Assembly (NCBI GenBank): GCA_036362985.1
Contig: JAYGXS010000004.1
Span: 24,835,728 to 24,899,727 of the forward strand
DNA from: Ligula intestinalis
Lineage: Eukaryota; Platyhelminthes; Cestoda; Diphyllobothriidea; Diphyllobothriidae
Length of the DNA: 64,000 bases
Reading direction: 5' to 3'
Shown: in pieces, positions 46,801-59,700 of the stretch
How the letters are laid out: every line of letters starts with the position of its first letter
Numbering within the stretch: the stretch's first letter is position 1
Notes under the pieces: generated by a model
The model's database searches: none
The model's input: the letters and a program-made list of their open reading frames with translations, nothing else
What the model was told of the DNA's origin: nothing
Translations under genes and position numbers: made by a program

Positions 46801-49800
46801 TCTGTACTGCGCACCGTAAACGCACTCCATAAGTTTCAAAATTAATTTTCCAGGTTCTCTATTCAAAAGACGATTTGGTGCAGTACCTATCGAGAGAGTC
46901 AAATGTAAATCCGTTACAGTGTCTCGAAATCGGCACACCTAGCGTTCTGAAACTACACATGTAAACTAAATAAGTACTTTACGCAGTGGATCAACAGGTT
47001 AAATTATCAGGTTGAAATGAACTGTACGTCAAGCCGTCATAATAACCTTTGCGAAGAACTAGAGATATAAAAATACAAAGACAACTTGAAGGGAATGAAT
47101 AGTAGTTGAAATCTGCGGCAAAAAATAAGCTCAAGTTTTAGGCTGAATACGGTTAGATATAATAGCTTTGGTGGGCAGAGTAATTATGGGCACCTAATTA
47201 TGTCTATTCTTGAGTCGGTTAACGCAAAATACTACTTACCCCTCCCTGTGTTCTACTACGACAACAGAGAGTGGGAACTTAGTATCCATCATTATCTTGT
47301 ATACAAGTCTAGCTTTGATTTACAGATTAGCCAAGCCCCTTCTCCCCAGCGATGTTGACAGGATTCATTCCTTTTATGCATGAATTTGACCCCAGGACGT
47401 AAACACTAGCCCACCTGTATAAGAAGAATCCTCGACCACTTCAAGTGGTTGGAAGGAGGCAACTGTTTTCTTCACTGGCTTCGGGGGAACAGCTTCCTCA
47501 GCTGGGCGCGTGGCGACACCAGGGGAAGAGGGGCGTTGTGGAACTTGCGGTAGGCTGCTGATGCTGGTGGTGGGGGTGGTAACAGCAGGTCTTGGTAGGG
47601 AGTTATGGAGGAATTTGATCTCCTCGGTGGGTGAGAGAGGTGGCTGAGAAGAGGGGAGCTAAATAAGGTAAAATATAACGTGCATAAATTAAAAGGGAAA
47701 AATACTACACTGTTGGCGAAGAATTTGTTGGAAATAACATACTGGTCTTTTAATTATGCATCAAGTTTGTCAGAGGGAGTACTGGCAAGAAGAATGAGAT
47801 GGCTATTAGTTATTTATAAGCCCGCATTTGAGAGCCAAAGCCAATTCTAGGTGAGGGCAATCTGTGATTCAACCCAAACTCTTTGTTCAAGAAGCAATAA
47901 GCATAACGCTCTATAATTGTCGGTGGCGGTAACGGGACGAGCATGTTCCGCAACCTGAGCTGTGAACAAATTTTATTGGATATTGTATGTTCCGTATTGC
48001 CTTCCGGAAAGACTAACGTATTATTGGCGCGCGTTAGAGCAACGCTTTACTCAGTATGACCGTAAAGACTCTTTGTTAAATAAAATGATGGGAGAGATGA
48101 CATAAGAGACCATATATCAAGCCAAATGATAACTAGTTGCAAAAAGAACGGCGTTCCAGTCTGCAACACATGATTATAGATATATTATAGGCTAAATTTT
48201 TGAAATAAAGCTTAAAAAAATATGAAAATACCCAATACAGTAAATCCTGTTTTAATGGTACTTAATTGTTCCTAACGCCAGAGTTGAGATCGCATGCACA
48301 TTAAATTAAATGCGGGATTTTAAGAGGACAAGTGATAGCTGTGTACATGACTAGCAATAAAATGGGAATAAGATAAGATATTGGACAGGAGGGTGGGCTT
48401 CGCTAGTAACAGAATATTACAAAATCGATTTTGCTACCGGTCTGGTCGAACACCAAGTGTTTAGCCATCGGCTGTGGTCATAGTAGATGCACGAACGTAC
48501 AGAATCGGATGCTGTCTGATGCAAATAGATAATGGCTGGTGGTATAGAATTCACAAAATTAGGAAGCCGCTCCAGTGCGTTTAAGGCTAGAAAATGTAAG
48601 CGACTTATGAATTTATTGAAAGAAAGGTGTGACGAAATCACCGACGGTAACGCTTTATGAGCATAATTTTCGGAAATTCAGCAAAACTACACGTACCACT
48701 GACATTCTAATTAGTTGCATCGATTTGTAGTCAACGGCAGAACGCGTATACTATGTGATTCAGACGGGAAAGACGTTTATTTCTGTACAAAGAATCAATA
48801 CAATATGATATATTTGAGATTTATAGAACTGGAGAAAATCAGGAGATGGACAGTAGATATTTCTCCTTTATCACTGCGTTTGATTGGTCTGCAAGCAAAC
48901 GTCTGTTCAATACATATATTTTGCCTTCGTTTTCCACTGGAGAGAAATAAACACCGGAAACTGTTCATGCCCTTTCAGCTATTAGATATCTTAGTTGTTA
49001 ATACCAATATGTGTTACTAGTAGTGAAAATTAGTTGGTAGACTTTAACCAGCATGGTTCAATTAAATTCTTTTAGTACAGTCCAGCACCTACGATTCCTG
49101 TGAAAGGATAATCAAGTCAGTCGGCGACGACTGATATGATATACGCTTGTCTTATCGTTTAAGATATATTTAAGTAGAGCTGTATACCGCTTAAGAAAGA
49201 TAACTTGTGACAGTCTAGCATGGTCCATCATAGACGATTGTGAAGACCTGATAAGAAAGTAGATGCAATATGAATGTCGAAGCAAGATAGATAAAGCTGT
49301 CGGCAGACTAAAATGACAGATGACGGAAGACACACTAACCTGCTGAGCATCCATGGAGAGCAGCTTGGCTGTGACAGATGCGGCGGCAACAGCAGCAGCA
49401 GGTGGCAGCTGGGAAGTCGTGTTTGTACAAACTCCATCAGGCGGTGAAATTGCTTTACACACCCGCAATAACTGGCCACCCAAATCAAATCTGTTCATGC
49501 TCAAGGCAGCATCATTGGCCGATTGAACAGTTTCAAATTCAATGTAGCCAAAGCCCCGGTGGAGAGGAGGATGCAACGGGTCAGGAACTAGCTTGCACAT
49601 CGTTATTTGCCCAAACGCTTCAAAAACAAGCGACAGGTCGGGCTCCGTCAAGTCAAGGTGTACACCTGCGACATAAATCCGCCGCTGTAATTGAAATTCT
49701 TCTACTAGGTCGTTTATAAAAGTGTTGGCATTTGGCAAGTTGCTTGGGCGGCCAACTTTGAGCAGACGTCCACCGAAGTTTGTCCCATTCATTTGGTCGA

Positions 49801-50245
49801 TGGCCAACTGCGCAGCTTCCGGGTATTCGTACTCAACAAAAGCAAATCCTTTATGCTTTTGGGTGGTGGGATCCCAACTCATGCTTACGGACTTAACGGG
49901 GCCAAATGGGAGAAAGGCCTGTTTGATCATCTCCTCTTTTATATCATATGCGATCGATCCTATGTAGATCCTATTCAGTAGAGTTAACGTCTGCGTTCGC
50001 TTCGCAGCATTAGACATGAGATTTTGTTGGCATTGTGTCTGCTTTAGTAAGGCAGTCTTTATGCTCTGTTCGAGAGCATAGCCCTTCGCTCTTTCTATGG
50101 CTTCTTTTTGATGTTTTTCAAGCTTCCGTAAAACAAAAGGACTGTTGGGTTTAAGGGCACCTGGTCCATTGTAGATTGGGCCGTGTGCCGCGATAATTAC
50201 CTCTCCCGGAGACAGAGTAGACAATAGGACTGACTGCTCAGACAT
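43468..50245 (-). CDS. PUF60: Poly(U)-binding splicing factor PUF60 / half pint homologue
   Basis: Nuclear RNA-binding protein that, in its family, works with U2AF to define 3' splice sites and influences alternative splicing. Exon 1 (49340-50245) encodes 302 residues: a helix-rich N-terminus (EAIERAKGYALEQSIK), RRM1 with RNP2 IYIGSI at 93-98 and RNP1 KGFAFVEY at 132-139, RRM2 with IYVAGV at 190-195 and RGFGYIEF at 230-237, then an alanine-rich linker PPAAAVAAASVTAK. Two further exons, 47415-47658 and 43468-43706, fit by phase and splice sites and bring the model to 462 residues. The C-terminal UHM/RRM3 that completes the roughly 560-residue family protein is not seen, so the 3' end is uncertain. 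It is divergent from arfaptin, about 3.4 kb away. Confidence 0.85.
43831..43897 (+). repeat. (GTA)n microsatellite
   Basis: About 22 uninterrupted GTA/TAG units ending at the assembly gap; the true length is unknown. It lies in the large PUF60 intron. Confidence 0.97.
43898..43997. other. Assembly gap (100 N) after a GTA microsatellite
   Basis: Exactly 100 Ns directly following a pure trinucleotide repeat, so the gap was probably caused by the repeat. It separates the repeat from the LINE endonuclease fragment. Confidence 0.99.
44000..44960 (+). mobile_element. Decayed RTE-like LINE: endonuclease end and start of RT
   Basis: After the N gap the frame reads TWYSNEGRTTNQIDYILV and AETKSGHVLVHARFKLRLS, the C-terminal boxes (NQIDHILI, SDHxLVRA) of an AP-endonuclease. 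Broken frames further on give YYLLYRASNKGKP and GTDSIPAEVYKIG, matching the linker and first RT block of RTE-type elements. SDH has become SGH. Many stops and frameshifts are present. Confidence 0.75.
45241..45347. repeat. Penelope-type foldback, 107 bp
   Basis: Arms 45241-45284 and 45300-45347 are inverted copies related to those at 7656-7774. On the minus strand the tip reads CTGATG-TGAAGC-CGAAAGC: the CTGATG half is kept while the 5' side of the hairpin between it and GAAA is deleted. The flanking GAGGCACGCATATTTGC recurs inverted at 6363-6380. Confidence 0.75.
45475..45940. mobile_element. pogo/Tigger-like MITE, 466 bp, TA target duplication
   Basis: Inverted termini CAGTAGTCGCaGGTTATTAA and (right end, reversed) CAGTAGTCGCCGGTTATTAA, flanked on both sides by TA. 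CAGT ends with a TA duplication are typical of pogo/Tigger members of the Tc1-mariner group. No transposase frame is present, so it is non-autonomous. It sits in the PUF60 intron. Confidence 0.8.
45950..47400. other. PUF60 intron sequence, nothing recognised
   Basis: AT-rich with a few frames under 100 codons; no repeat family or exon seen. Confidence 0.5.
47415..47658 (-). CDS. PUF60: PUF60 exon 2, proline-rich linker
   Basis: An 81-codon open stretch following a CCTTATTTAG acceptor, in phase with exon 1. It is rich in Pro, Ser, Thr and Val (LPQVPQRPSSPGVATRPAEE), like the disordered linker between RRM2 and the UHM. The donor GTGGGC is weak; without splicing the frame stops a few codons later. 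The call rests on phase, composition and splice sites, not on detailed homology. Confidence 0.65.
49340..50245 (-). CDS. PUF60: PUF60 exon 1, both RRM domains
   Basis: A single 906-nt exon from ATG to donor GTTAGT after ...MDAQQ, phase 0. Similarity to PUF60 is strong throughout, including HKGFAFVEYEYPEAAQLAID and GGQLLRVCKAISPP. The open frame past 49340 (to 49112) is intron read-through with no family similarity. Confidence 0.95.
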
Positions 50246-51900
50246 GGAAGAACACTAGCCGCATGCAAAGAAAACCCGATTTTTGCCTGACCGTTGTGTA
50301 GCCTTGGGCTTTTATACTATGCTGCTTATACTGTAGTGCAGCTTGTGATTGGGCAGATTTAATACTACGTTGTATTTTTACTAAGACGTTTTATATATTT
50401 GTAGAGACTTTTCCACTACACGTATTAGGTGCTACATTTCGAATGTGTGGACCGTCAAAGAGCTGGAAGTTATTAGATACAGCTATCAAATTGCATTTTG
50501 ACCAGGCGTGAGAATGAAAAATCAAGGGGAATTAAAGGAAATATACGGTTTGTCAGTCAATATGCTAACATGAGAAGATATACGGGGTACAACTACAACA
50601 GTCAATTACTGTTGAATTTAGCGGCGTGAAGTCAAATCTAAAAGAAAATTATTGGACAACATGGAATAAGCACCGTAAGAAACCATACAGGGCCAGCTAG
50701 ACATCCAACTTTGGAACAAGTAAATAAAAAATACAAGAAATTGACACGAATGTGGACTATAAACTAGGTGAAACGATAACTTGCAATAGGTAAATCGAGA
50801 AATCTTGAAATAAAATAAGAAAACATTTATTCCTTCATGCTTTTTCAATGGTAAGAAATAATGAGGATATATTATTTTACTCAGAAGTAGATGTAGTGAT
50901 AAGGACTAAGTATTTTAGTACCAGTAAACTGGTAGGAACAATTGGCAAGCATTCCTATCTTTGTGCCGCACTAAAGTGAACCCATAACGAAACGTTTTCG
51001 TTAAGACAATTCCTGATTCGAACCGTATTACATACTGAAGGGTCCGATTATGCCAAACGTTGATGTAGGGACATTTTTTCTCGTCCTGCCACGTGAAGAC
51101 ACGGGTTCTAGCACACTCGGAATGACGGAGATCTCAAGTGCATACTACCTTTTGCTTTTGGCTACGGGGCCAGGTTTTAATTTCATTGGATCCGTCGCTT
51201 TTTGAGCCACATAGAAAGATAGTCGAATTTTGTTTTCCCAACAGGCTTGAGAATTCTAAACATCTGCTTATGAGGATAAGAAAGAAAAGAAAAAGAAGAA
51301 GACGGCGACTTGATCGCTAGAATGAGACTTCCATTCGCCTGATGTTTTGGAAGCCGTCGGGGATACTGGTAGCATATGCACACTACAATGTCCTGTGCAT
51401 ACACTACCCGTATCTGCTTCTGCTTTCTGCTTATGTCTTTGATGATGAATCTGCGACGTACCCCGAACCATCAGGCCAAAAATATATTGGCCCAACGATC
51501 GAGTCCTCTTCCTCTCAGTTACTTCCTTGGACTCGCATGCTTGCTCGCATTGGCACGACTGCATTCGTTTTATTGATCTATTACGTTAACCTGTAAGAAA
51601 CTAGATTGGTGAAAATAAGAGAACTTTTGTTGCCGAAGGAAATTTATTAAAAATACTAATCAAAGGCAAAACGCAATGCAGTATCCTACGATAACTCGTC
51701 CATAAGTATTGAACCTCTGCTCAATCCCTCTTTTCTACTGGTTGGAATCGGTCTGAGGACGAAACGATTAAGTCTGTTTTTTAAGGTCTTTAAAGTCAAC
51801 TGAGTAATTGGAGCTTTAATTTCATAATGTAAGCCGCACTGTTCTACACGCCGATCCAGGGCTTGAACATGTACACTTCTTTTTTTATAACTGACAAACA
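50246..51900. other. Intergenic sequence upstream of PUF60
   Basis: Contains the presumed PUF60 promoter, with no clear TATA or initiator. 51290-51560 carries a GAAGAAGACGGCGACTTGAT tract and paired frames reminiscent of Penelope-type flanks, too weak to call. Confidence 0.4.
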
Positions 51901-51903
51901 TTA

Positions 51904-52215
51904 GGACTCTGAGATACGCATGTTTTTTGGGTCATTACCCTTCATCGGTCAGAGTTACCTGACTCAAGTATACCCGCAGAAACTGCCGCTACACTCGAGT
52001 TTTGAACCCGTGACCAGTGAGCTAGAGACAACTGTCCTATCCACTGAGCCCCCAGGTCCACCTCTTGCTAGTTTTCTCGATCGGGATGTAAATTAGTACA
52101 TAAGTGTTCTCCGGGTTCAAAACTCGAGTGTAACGGCAGATTCTGCGGCTATACTTGTGTCAGGTAACTCTGACCGATGAAGGGCAGTGACCCAGAAATA
52201 CGCGTATCTCAGACA
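51904..52215. repeat. Inverted SINE pair
   Basis: The left copy is on the minus strand (52068 to 51904) and has a complete tRNA-like head: A-box GGCTCAGTGGATAGG, B-box GGGTTCAAAACTCG. The right copy (52108-52215, plus) starts at the B-box and lacks the head. The arms are complementary over about 100 bp (ACTCTGAGATACGC... and ...GCGTATCTCAGA), so transcripts would form a long hairpin. Confidence 0.78.
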
Positions 52216-52429
52216 CTTAACGTTTGTCAGTAATAAAAAATTGGTAACTTAAATTTGGTGAGTGACATAATTGTTTCCTTGAGTAAAAAAGTGGAAGTGT
52301 CCACAAATTCGCCAGACGAAACAAGCCAGGGTTGGTCAATCCTGGGCGAGATCTGAGAACACCCATGTACTTATATACACTTCTCAAAGTTCGTCGTAGA
52401 AAGTAAGCTGCACAATATCAAAGAAGAAA

Positions 52430-53110
52430 AGTAGTCAGGTCCGGGCCATATACCAGCCAAAGTCTCAGGAGAACTGGTTGTTGTACTAGCCAAACTGCTA
52501 GCGCTGATCTTCCATCATTCATTTGAAATAGGGAAATTGCCATCGCAATGAAATACTCCAAATTTACTAGTGTGAGATATCAGTAATGCTAACAGTTATC
52601 GACCCGTTGGTCCAACCTATATTTTTTTATAACATGATCGAATCTGATTTTCAGAAGGTGTTTGTGAAGCTCTTGGGGGAGTAAACGTTATTGCAAGGGA
52701 TTCATCATGGCTTCAGACAGAGCCGCTCCCGCTCTTCGGGTTATTATGATCAACCAAGCACTGCACTTATGCAATAGACGAGGATGGTAGGATTGGCGTC
52801 ATCTACATTAATTGCAAGACGGTGTTTGACATCTAATCTATCAATTACCTCAAATTGGAATTGGCGGCAAAATGTTTAAATGTGTCGCAGATTCTCTGAG
52901 AGGTAGATCGCAAAACTTATGCATCGATGCCTCCAAGTTAACCCTGATCCCAGTTCTAAGAAATCGCTACCGCTGCTCTTCTCAACCTTTATTAACAACC
53001 ACGTCGGTAAACTAGGTTGCACCGTCATGTTTGCTTACGGCATTAAACTGCGGAAAGAGATCAGATCTGAGGTAGACAGGCATGCACTTCAAGACAGTAT
53101 CAACTGACAT
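52430..53110 (+). mobile_element. Heavily decayed LINE reverse transcriptase remnant
   Basis: Short in-order matches survive in shifting frames: SGPGHIPAKVSGELVVVLAK, SYRPVGPT, GFRQSRS and FINNHVGKLGCTVMFAYGIKL (the last where FINDLP...FADDTKL is expected). The catalytic FADD has become FAYG. It is clearly an old copy. Confidence 0.65.
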
Positions 53111-53668
53111 AGCGGCTGGTCTGTTCGTTGGTTATAAAAATTGAACTGTATAAGTGGGTGGTCCTATAACTCCTGAAAATTTCTATGAAGGATATTAATA
53201 GGAATAGAAAACTTAATGACGAAAACCGCATCTCCCAATAAAATGACTTAAATCGACTTCTTCAAGCTCCTGGAAGCAATGTCATTCAAAGCGAATGGAA
53301 GAGGAAACGGTAGCTTGTACTGTTATTAATATAGTGACCGCGACAAGCAGCGTTTTACAACTGATTCTTTTCGAGTGGGATAAGATATTAACGATTGTCA
53401 GCCGATTTAGAATAGGCGTTATTTCAGGCACAAACTGACAAACGATCCAGTGAACAACTGGACAACGATCAAATTTCAAAGCGTCCTAATAGGACATGCT
53501 TTGCCTTATATTGTGTACAGTTCCATTACGTAAGTTTTGAATTTCTGTAGATGGAAGCCTCTCACAAATCCATTCAAAACTTGGGTGAGATGACCTATGA
53601 AAGTTGTTTTAACGTGTTAGTGACTCAACCCTAACTACGACTTGGTGTGTGCCGTGCTTATATTGAAG

Positions 53669-53741
53669 ATGTCAGTTTCTGCGTCCCCTGTCGCATGTGA
53701 AGAATCACCTGCGTCCCCAGAGATTGGCAACTTAAAAGAGC
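53669..53741 (+). CDS. ARFIP: Arfaptin exon 1 (tentative start)
   Basis: Encodes MSVSASPVACEESPASPEIG and a few more residues, ending at donor GTAAGA in phase 1, as exon 2 requires. An in-frame upstream ATG at 53642 would add nine hydrophobic residues. I prefer 53669 because the acidic, Ser/Pro-rich start suits an arfaptin N-terminus. No homology supports it directly. Confidence 0.55.
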
Positions 53742-56700
53742 GTAAGACTTTTTTATATTTTAGTTTGCAGCCTAGACGTGTCAACCTCATTATGCATAAT
53801 TCTTATGCAGTTGCCTACTATTTTAGCAAACGACTCCCTATGTACGATTTATTACTAAAATCTAAAACCTAAAAACTCACTTTCTTCTCAAATCGCTGTC
53901 TTTTGTTTCCAGTACCGTGAAACATAGTTGTTGAAGTTCGACTGGAGTCTGCGCATCCACTTTTCATAGAAAGTTTTAGATGTATTTAAAGATCTGTTGA
54001 TTATAACAGGCTTATGGTTTTGAGCGTGCATGTCCTGTGTGCATTGCAACCACTGACACCACTTTTATCTAAAATATACAGTCAAAACAGGCGTGTTGCT
54101 TGTCTGAAACCATTCGTTTTACACTTATCTAGTGTTTCCCGTGGAAAAATATAAACATTTCGTTATGGAGACCTTCATGTCTCACTCATTCGTGTGCAGT
54201 CTGAATCAAGCTAGTATGAGCGAACAACAAATGTTCATGGCTTCTAATGTTGGCGTTTCTGAGTTCATACGAAGCTGTTTATTCTTAGGAAATCGGCATG
54301 ATGTCTGCCTATGGTTGTGATCGGTATAGTAAGTTGTTCGAAACAGACTAAAATCTGTCTTACCGCATAAAAAGATTTTTTAAATCTGCTTCCCCTTTTG
54401 TCTGTTGTGATTCACTTCTTTATCCAAAGAAAATAGCATTTTTCTCTTTGTGAGTCCTGGTGGCTCAGTTATGCTCATTTGTGTAGTAAATGTGCTGCAG
54501 TCGAACATGATTTTTAGCCGCATAAACAAAAGCAATAGCAAGCTTCCCTTTTTCATTTTATTTTAATTTGTTTAACCCGTTTTTGGTTTTTTGTTAAATA
54601 ATCACTGACAAAACAATACCGGTAAATTTTTTGGCCTTCTTGGTAGAGGTAATTTCACCTCTCAGGATAAATACTTTCATCTTATCGGTTGAATATAACA
54701 GGTATAATTGTTGAGCCTAAATTTTGTTGAATTGCCTTGCGTCCAATTAACTTTGAATATTCGAACGAGGAGATAACAGTTGCAGACTCTAAAATATGCT
54801 GCTTGTTTTGCAGCTAATAGTGAAGCGTCAACGGAGTTGTTTCATGTTCTTTATTCCGTTTTGTATTTTGTATTTGTTCCTTTGGTTACATAACATAAGA
54901 TATTGACAGTGAGCATTTTAGGTACGATGTAAACTAGATATTTTTCTGTTTTACCTGTGGACTTCCCGTCCAAAATGGATGGATTTAGCTGTCAGCGCAT
55001 ATCTTTATTTTTTCATTAAATTAAGGGAAAACATATCTTGGGGCAACTGTAAATCCATCTCATTTTGCATGTCATTGAAGTGGCCATAACTTTAGTATAT
55101 TTGCCTCTTCCTTCATCGGAGCACACTACAAGCATTCTGCTTTTTATGGTGACACGTCCATGTTGGCGAAAACTCGACAAGTCTTCTTGCACTTTCACCA
55201 AACCACGAGTATACTGTCGGATTTCGATATGTTCCGAGCATCTGCTGCTATCGCTCAAGAGACTGCCATTTCCTGTCGCCGTATGGACTGCTTTATCCAC
55301 CTCAACCTACTTGCTTAGCGATCCTTATGTTAAAGTATTCTCAAATATATAGGACATTTTAAGGCAAAAATATCGTTCAGAGTTGTCCAAATGCAACGTT
55401 TTTATTTTCTTTTCCAAAAAAAAGTCAAATAGAGCTCACAAATGTTTGTAATTAATGTGAAGCACTTTTATAATTTATAACAACATGTCTAAATGGGTGG
55501 ATATGGTAAATTATGAATTGGCATTTCGCTATCTTAAAAATCGAATGATTATAAACCTTTTAAAACCGAAATATATTATTTCTTTAATTATAGAAATGGA
55601 AGATGTAATTTGTTACCAAGTTAGCATCAGGAAGAATAGTTTTTAAGCCTGTTCTCTATAAAAGGTATTTGCATTGACTAGGGCATCGAATATCAGTGCG
55701 AAAAATACATGCTGCTTGTATAGCCGTTTTTTACATGGTAGATCTTTTGCAGGCAGCCTGAGAAAACCTCGCTAACAGTTGGAATCCTGAGGTGACTGAA
55801 ATACCTCCCATATAGTATTGCTTCAAATCAAAAAAATTTGTTAATGTCAGTTGAATTTTTCTTAAATAGCAAATATGCAGTGAATCTTCAATATCTACGC
55901 TACTAATCTGCCTAGAGTGATGGTAACTGCCTCTACTTATCTTTTCATATTGCTCACCTCTCACTTGTATGACAAAATAAACACGAATGTCTTAATTGAC
56001 CTTGTTACCTTCTCTGATGAGAATTTCTCACACGTAAACGTCAGATATCATTATGAAACGGATCATATAACTTTCGGTTTGTAGACCTTTAAGGGCTTTT
56101 GTTTTTTCCTTCGAATATATAGATCCAAATGACCTGAAATCTATGAAAAATGGGTCTCTGGAGCTTCCAGCCAAGGTTGAAAATTTCAAGGCTTGGAGTT
56201 CGACCGCCCTAAAATGCACAAAACAGGTGATTGAAGAAAAGCTGGGCACAACCACGCCTACCCGCGATCCTGAAATTGAAGCCAAAGTTGGCGTTTTGAA
56301 GTAAGTTGTGCAGCAGTTGTAGTATCTCAATGCTATAACAAGTCTTAGACGTAAACCGCAGTTAGCAAGGCATCCTAGCCACATGGATTAATCCCGTCGA
56401 TCAGTGTGCTAGACGTGGGCGTATTCGGCACGCACAGCTTTCCTAAACTCAAATTTTTAGGAACCCACCTCCATAATAACCTTGTGGTTTTTGGACTGCA
56501 AACTTTTTTTCACACATATGAAAGACCACACCCCTTTTGAGTTTGTTGAGTGTGAACAGTGAAACCTTGGCTGCATTACTGTCTCGCCGCTGAGTTCGTT
56601 GGGCCGTTAATCCGGCATATTGAGCTGGTGCTTTTTGATATTTCATTAATTTCACGTGGTCTCCTTTCGTGACACTAGACTGTTCCCAAGTTTTATCCTA

Positions 56701-59700
56701 AAGGGGTCCATCAAACCTGCACTGAATGATTGCATAGACACTTTCATCGAAGCATGTATAAATTTTATGTCTTCCGCGTGCGTTTCGATTTCTTTCCGAG
56801 CAATACTGACAAAATCGGCGCAAAATAGGCTTTTTAAGAGCATGTGCTTTCAGAAACGACTCCTTTTAGGTTGACCTCCAAGATTATCCTAAAAATTAGT
56901 CAAGAGTGGTGTCCAATAGGCCGTTGTAATGGTATTATGAAATTCGGTTGAGTCCTCTTGCGTTTTGACTGTTAATGGCAACTGGGCTTGAAGCATCTGG
57001 TCCAGCCCCATGCATGTTTCACTTACACCTTTCGCATACACTATATTGTGAGTGCTTACTCTAAAACGCAACACCCGAACAAAATTTACTCAGCTGCTAA
57101 TTTGCTTCCGTCTTATAGTTTTATGTCTGATTAGGTGGTTTTGCCACCCCTCCCCTCCCTAAATAAAGTCGTGTTCCTATTTTTGTCGACTGTCCGAATT
57201 CTCCTATTTCCTCTCAGCCACTGCGAAATAGCGTCCTTTCGAAGCCCTAATGCGGGCGATTTAACATCCCACAGATGCGTCCAATACTGTTTCACTTGTC
57301 ACCGATATCCTCGTGCAGTTTAACTTTTTTACAATGCCTTTTCGTGCGTAACGTTTACAAACGCCCATTTTCATTACCATTTAGAAGTTTGTGTTGCGGG
57401 CTGTGAGGTTGTATTCATGTTTCAATAGGTATGAAGGTGCCCAGTTAAAATTACTAGTTTCGGCTGGTAATGGTGTCTTACTGGATTTGTGACGCGCTCC
57501 GTGCTTCATGATAAATTGCGTTCTTTTCTGTCGTTCTTCTACTTCTGACAACTCAATTAAACCGTCACATAGATCTAAGACAGAAAATTTACTAATAAAA
57601 TTGTAATGCAGTGGGAATATTACAAGAGTAGGCACTGTCAAAACAAGGAAAGTGTCAAGGCTGGGTTACCTGACAGAGTATGCTGTAAAATCGCCGTGTA
57701 GGCGAGACAACTTTCGTTTTCCGCAGATTTCGAAGATGACTCTTGCGGTCTGGACTGCAGCTTGTCCTTTCCGATCCTCAATGGCTACTTGTCGTGATTC
57801 GCGTTAGAATCAGAGGCCTCCAGACCTATCCAGATCAAATACAGCACCCAGTTTCCTAATCCTCACGATGTGCTGCCAATCCTGGCTTAGGCGATGGTTC
57901 ACGGACTTTGTCAGGCCTTTATAGCATCCTTCATCTGGATCACGCCCGAGTCTTACGAACTTTGGCCAACGTGTTTGTGGCAGGCGCAGACACAACCTTT
58001 TCTCCGTAAACCGCTAACGCCAGAGAAGCATAGTGGAGCTGTGATAGTAGTCACTTGCGCACTGGAGTTGCTCCTGCACGTTCCACTACACTTTCAAAAA
58101 GTTTAATCTCCTATGTGTGCAAATCACAACGAATAAAACGACCGGTTCGTCAAGTTTTGGTCAAACTGCGCACAGCCAATGAGGGAGGTCACATAGAGCG
58201 AGAGAGAGGGAAGCATTGTGAAATTATCTATGCTCTGAAATAGTTGTCACTGTCGGACACGATTTCTTCCTATCATTACGGGCTACTTGACCTCATCTAT
58301 AACACAACTCCGTACTACGGCGTGGCTTTTAGTTTGATCTACTTCTTAAGTTGACAGAGATAGCCTGACTCCTCCACCTTGATATTGCAGTGTTTTATGA
58401 TCGGATTTTCTCTCACGTTTTCTGCCTCCTGTGCTCGCACGCCAGGCATCCACGGTGTGGGACGTAGTCCACTAGGAGTAACTAGATGACATTTTTGACC
58501 AATCAGCTGCTGTTGAGCAGGCGACAACGGTGGCGGCGCGTTTCTCCACCTCGACAGTGACCACGTCACTCAAGCATCGTCTCATACTTCTGAAAGCATC
58601 GTCTGGGGTCTTTTTTGCTTCTCAGATTCCGTCTTTTGGAGCTGTACAAGAGTGCATCTCAGTTTTGAGTATTGCACTCTGTGATTTGTCAAAAAGTGCG
58701 GATGTTAGTGCAAACTGAGCGTGACGTCTCTGCCCCCACACAGTAGGCGAAAGTTCGTCCGTCGTGGGCTACCAACTGCCTGGCGAACGGTTTTATTTGT
58801 GCTTAAATTGGATGGTGGTTAGTCAGGCTTGCACAGCAGTACTATCGCGATGCGCTACTAGGTTGCCAATTTACTTGTCATTACTTAGGACTCTTTAAAA
58901 TGACTTATAACACGCCTACACACAACATGCGAGGTCCCAACCTCCCGCCTTTTCTTGAAACTTGATGTGCTACTCGCAGACGTCCGCCTTGGTGTGGCAT
59001 TCAGCCGCAGTCCCGTTTCTCTACGTGGAGCTTTTTCGGTATCTAAAAATAGACTGCAAAAGCGGACGGTCTACGCCCTGTTAGATGACGTTTTTTGGTG
59101 AGGCTTTTGCCTTTTGCAGCATTGATGCAGCTGACACTTTTCTTGAATTTGAAACTGTCTCACAGCTCTTGCAGTGTAGGCATATGTTTCGTAAACCGAC
59201 CGTTTTGGTTCTCCACTTGCCAAAAAATTGCTGCGGTGTTTTTGGGTGTAGTTGACAGACATGGTTAATCTATGTAACTATTTACCATTCTGGCAGCACC
59301 GGTACTAAAAAAACAGCCCAGACACGTGTTTCGCCGGTATTCTGCCTTTTCTTGACATAAACATGAGGGGTTCGGCTCACCATTCCTCGTATACTTTCTG
59401 GTAGCTATTCCAAGCTTATTCAAATTTACTTAAAATGTAATCTGCAACGTTACGTAAATAAGTCTACAGGCACAGTCCGAAATTTGATGTGAATATTTGG
59501 ATCGAACTCCAGCAGCCATCAGACCTAGTTAAGCTTTGTCTGGTTATTCATAGTACCACCTAAATCCCTCCCCCCGTGCCACATGAAGTCGAGCCTTGTT
59601 CTGAAACAGCGTCACTGTCCGCATCAACAGCGGTTCTGACTTTTACTACCGCGTACTGCGGCTGTTTAGTCTCATCTGATGACTCACCGACTGGTCTCCT

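Noticed and set aside
49112..49339. Extension of PUF60 exon 1 to the frame's stop
   Set aside because: Family similarity ends at the GTTAGT donor and the residues beyond it look like translated intron.
56028..56384. 118-codon minus-strand frame
   Set aside because: It is antisense to the conserved arfaptin exon at 56123-56300.
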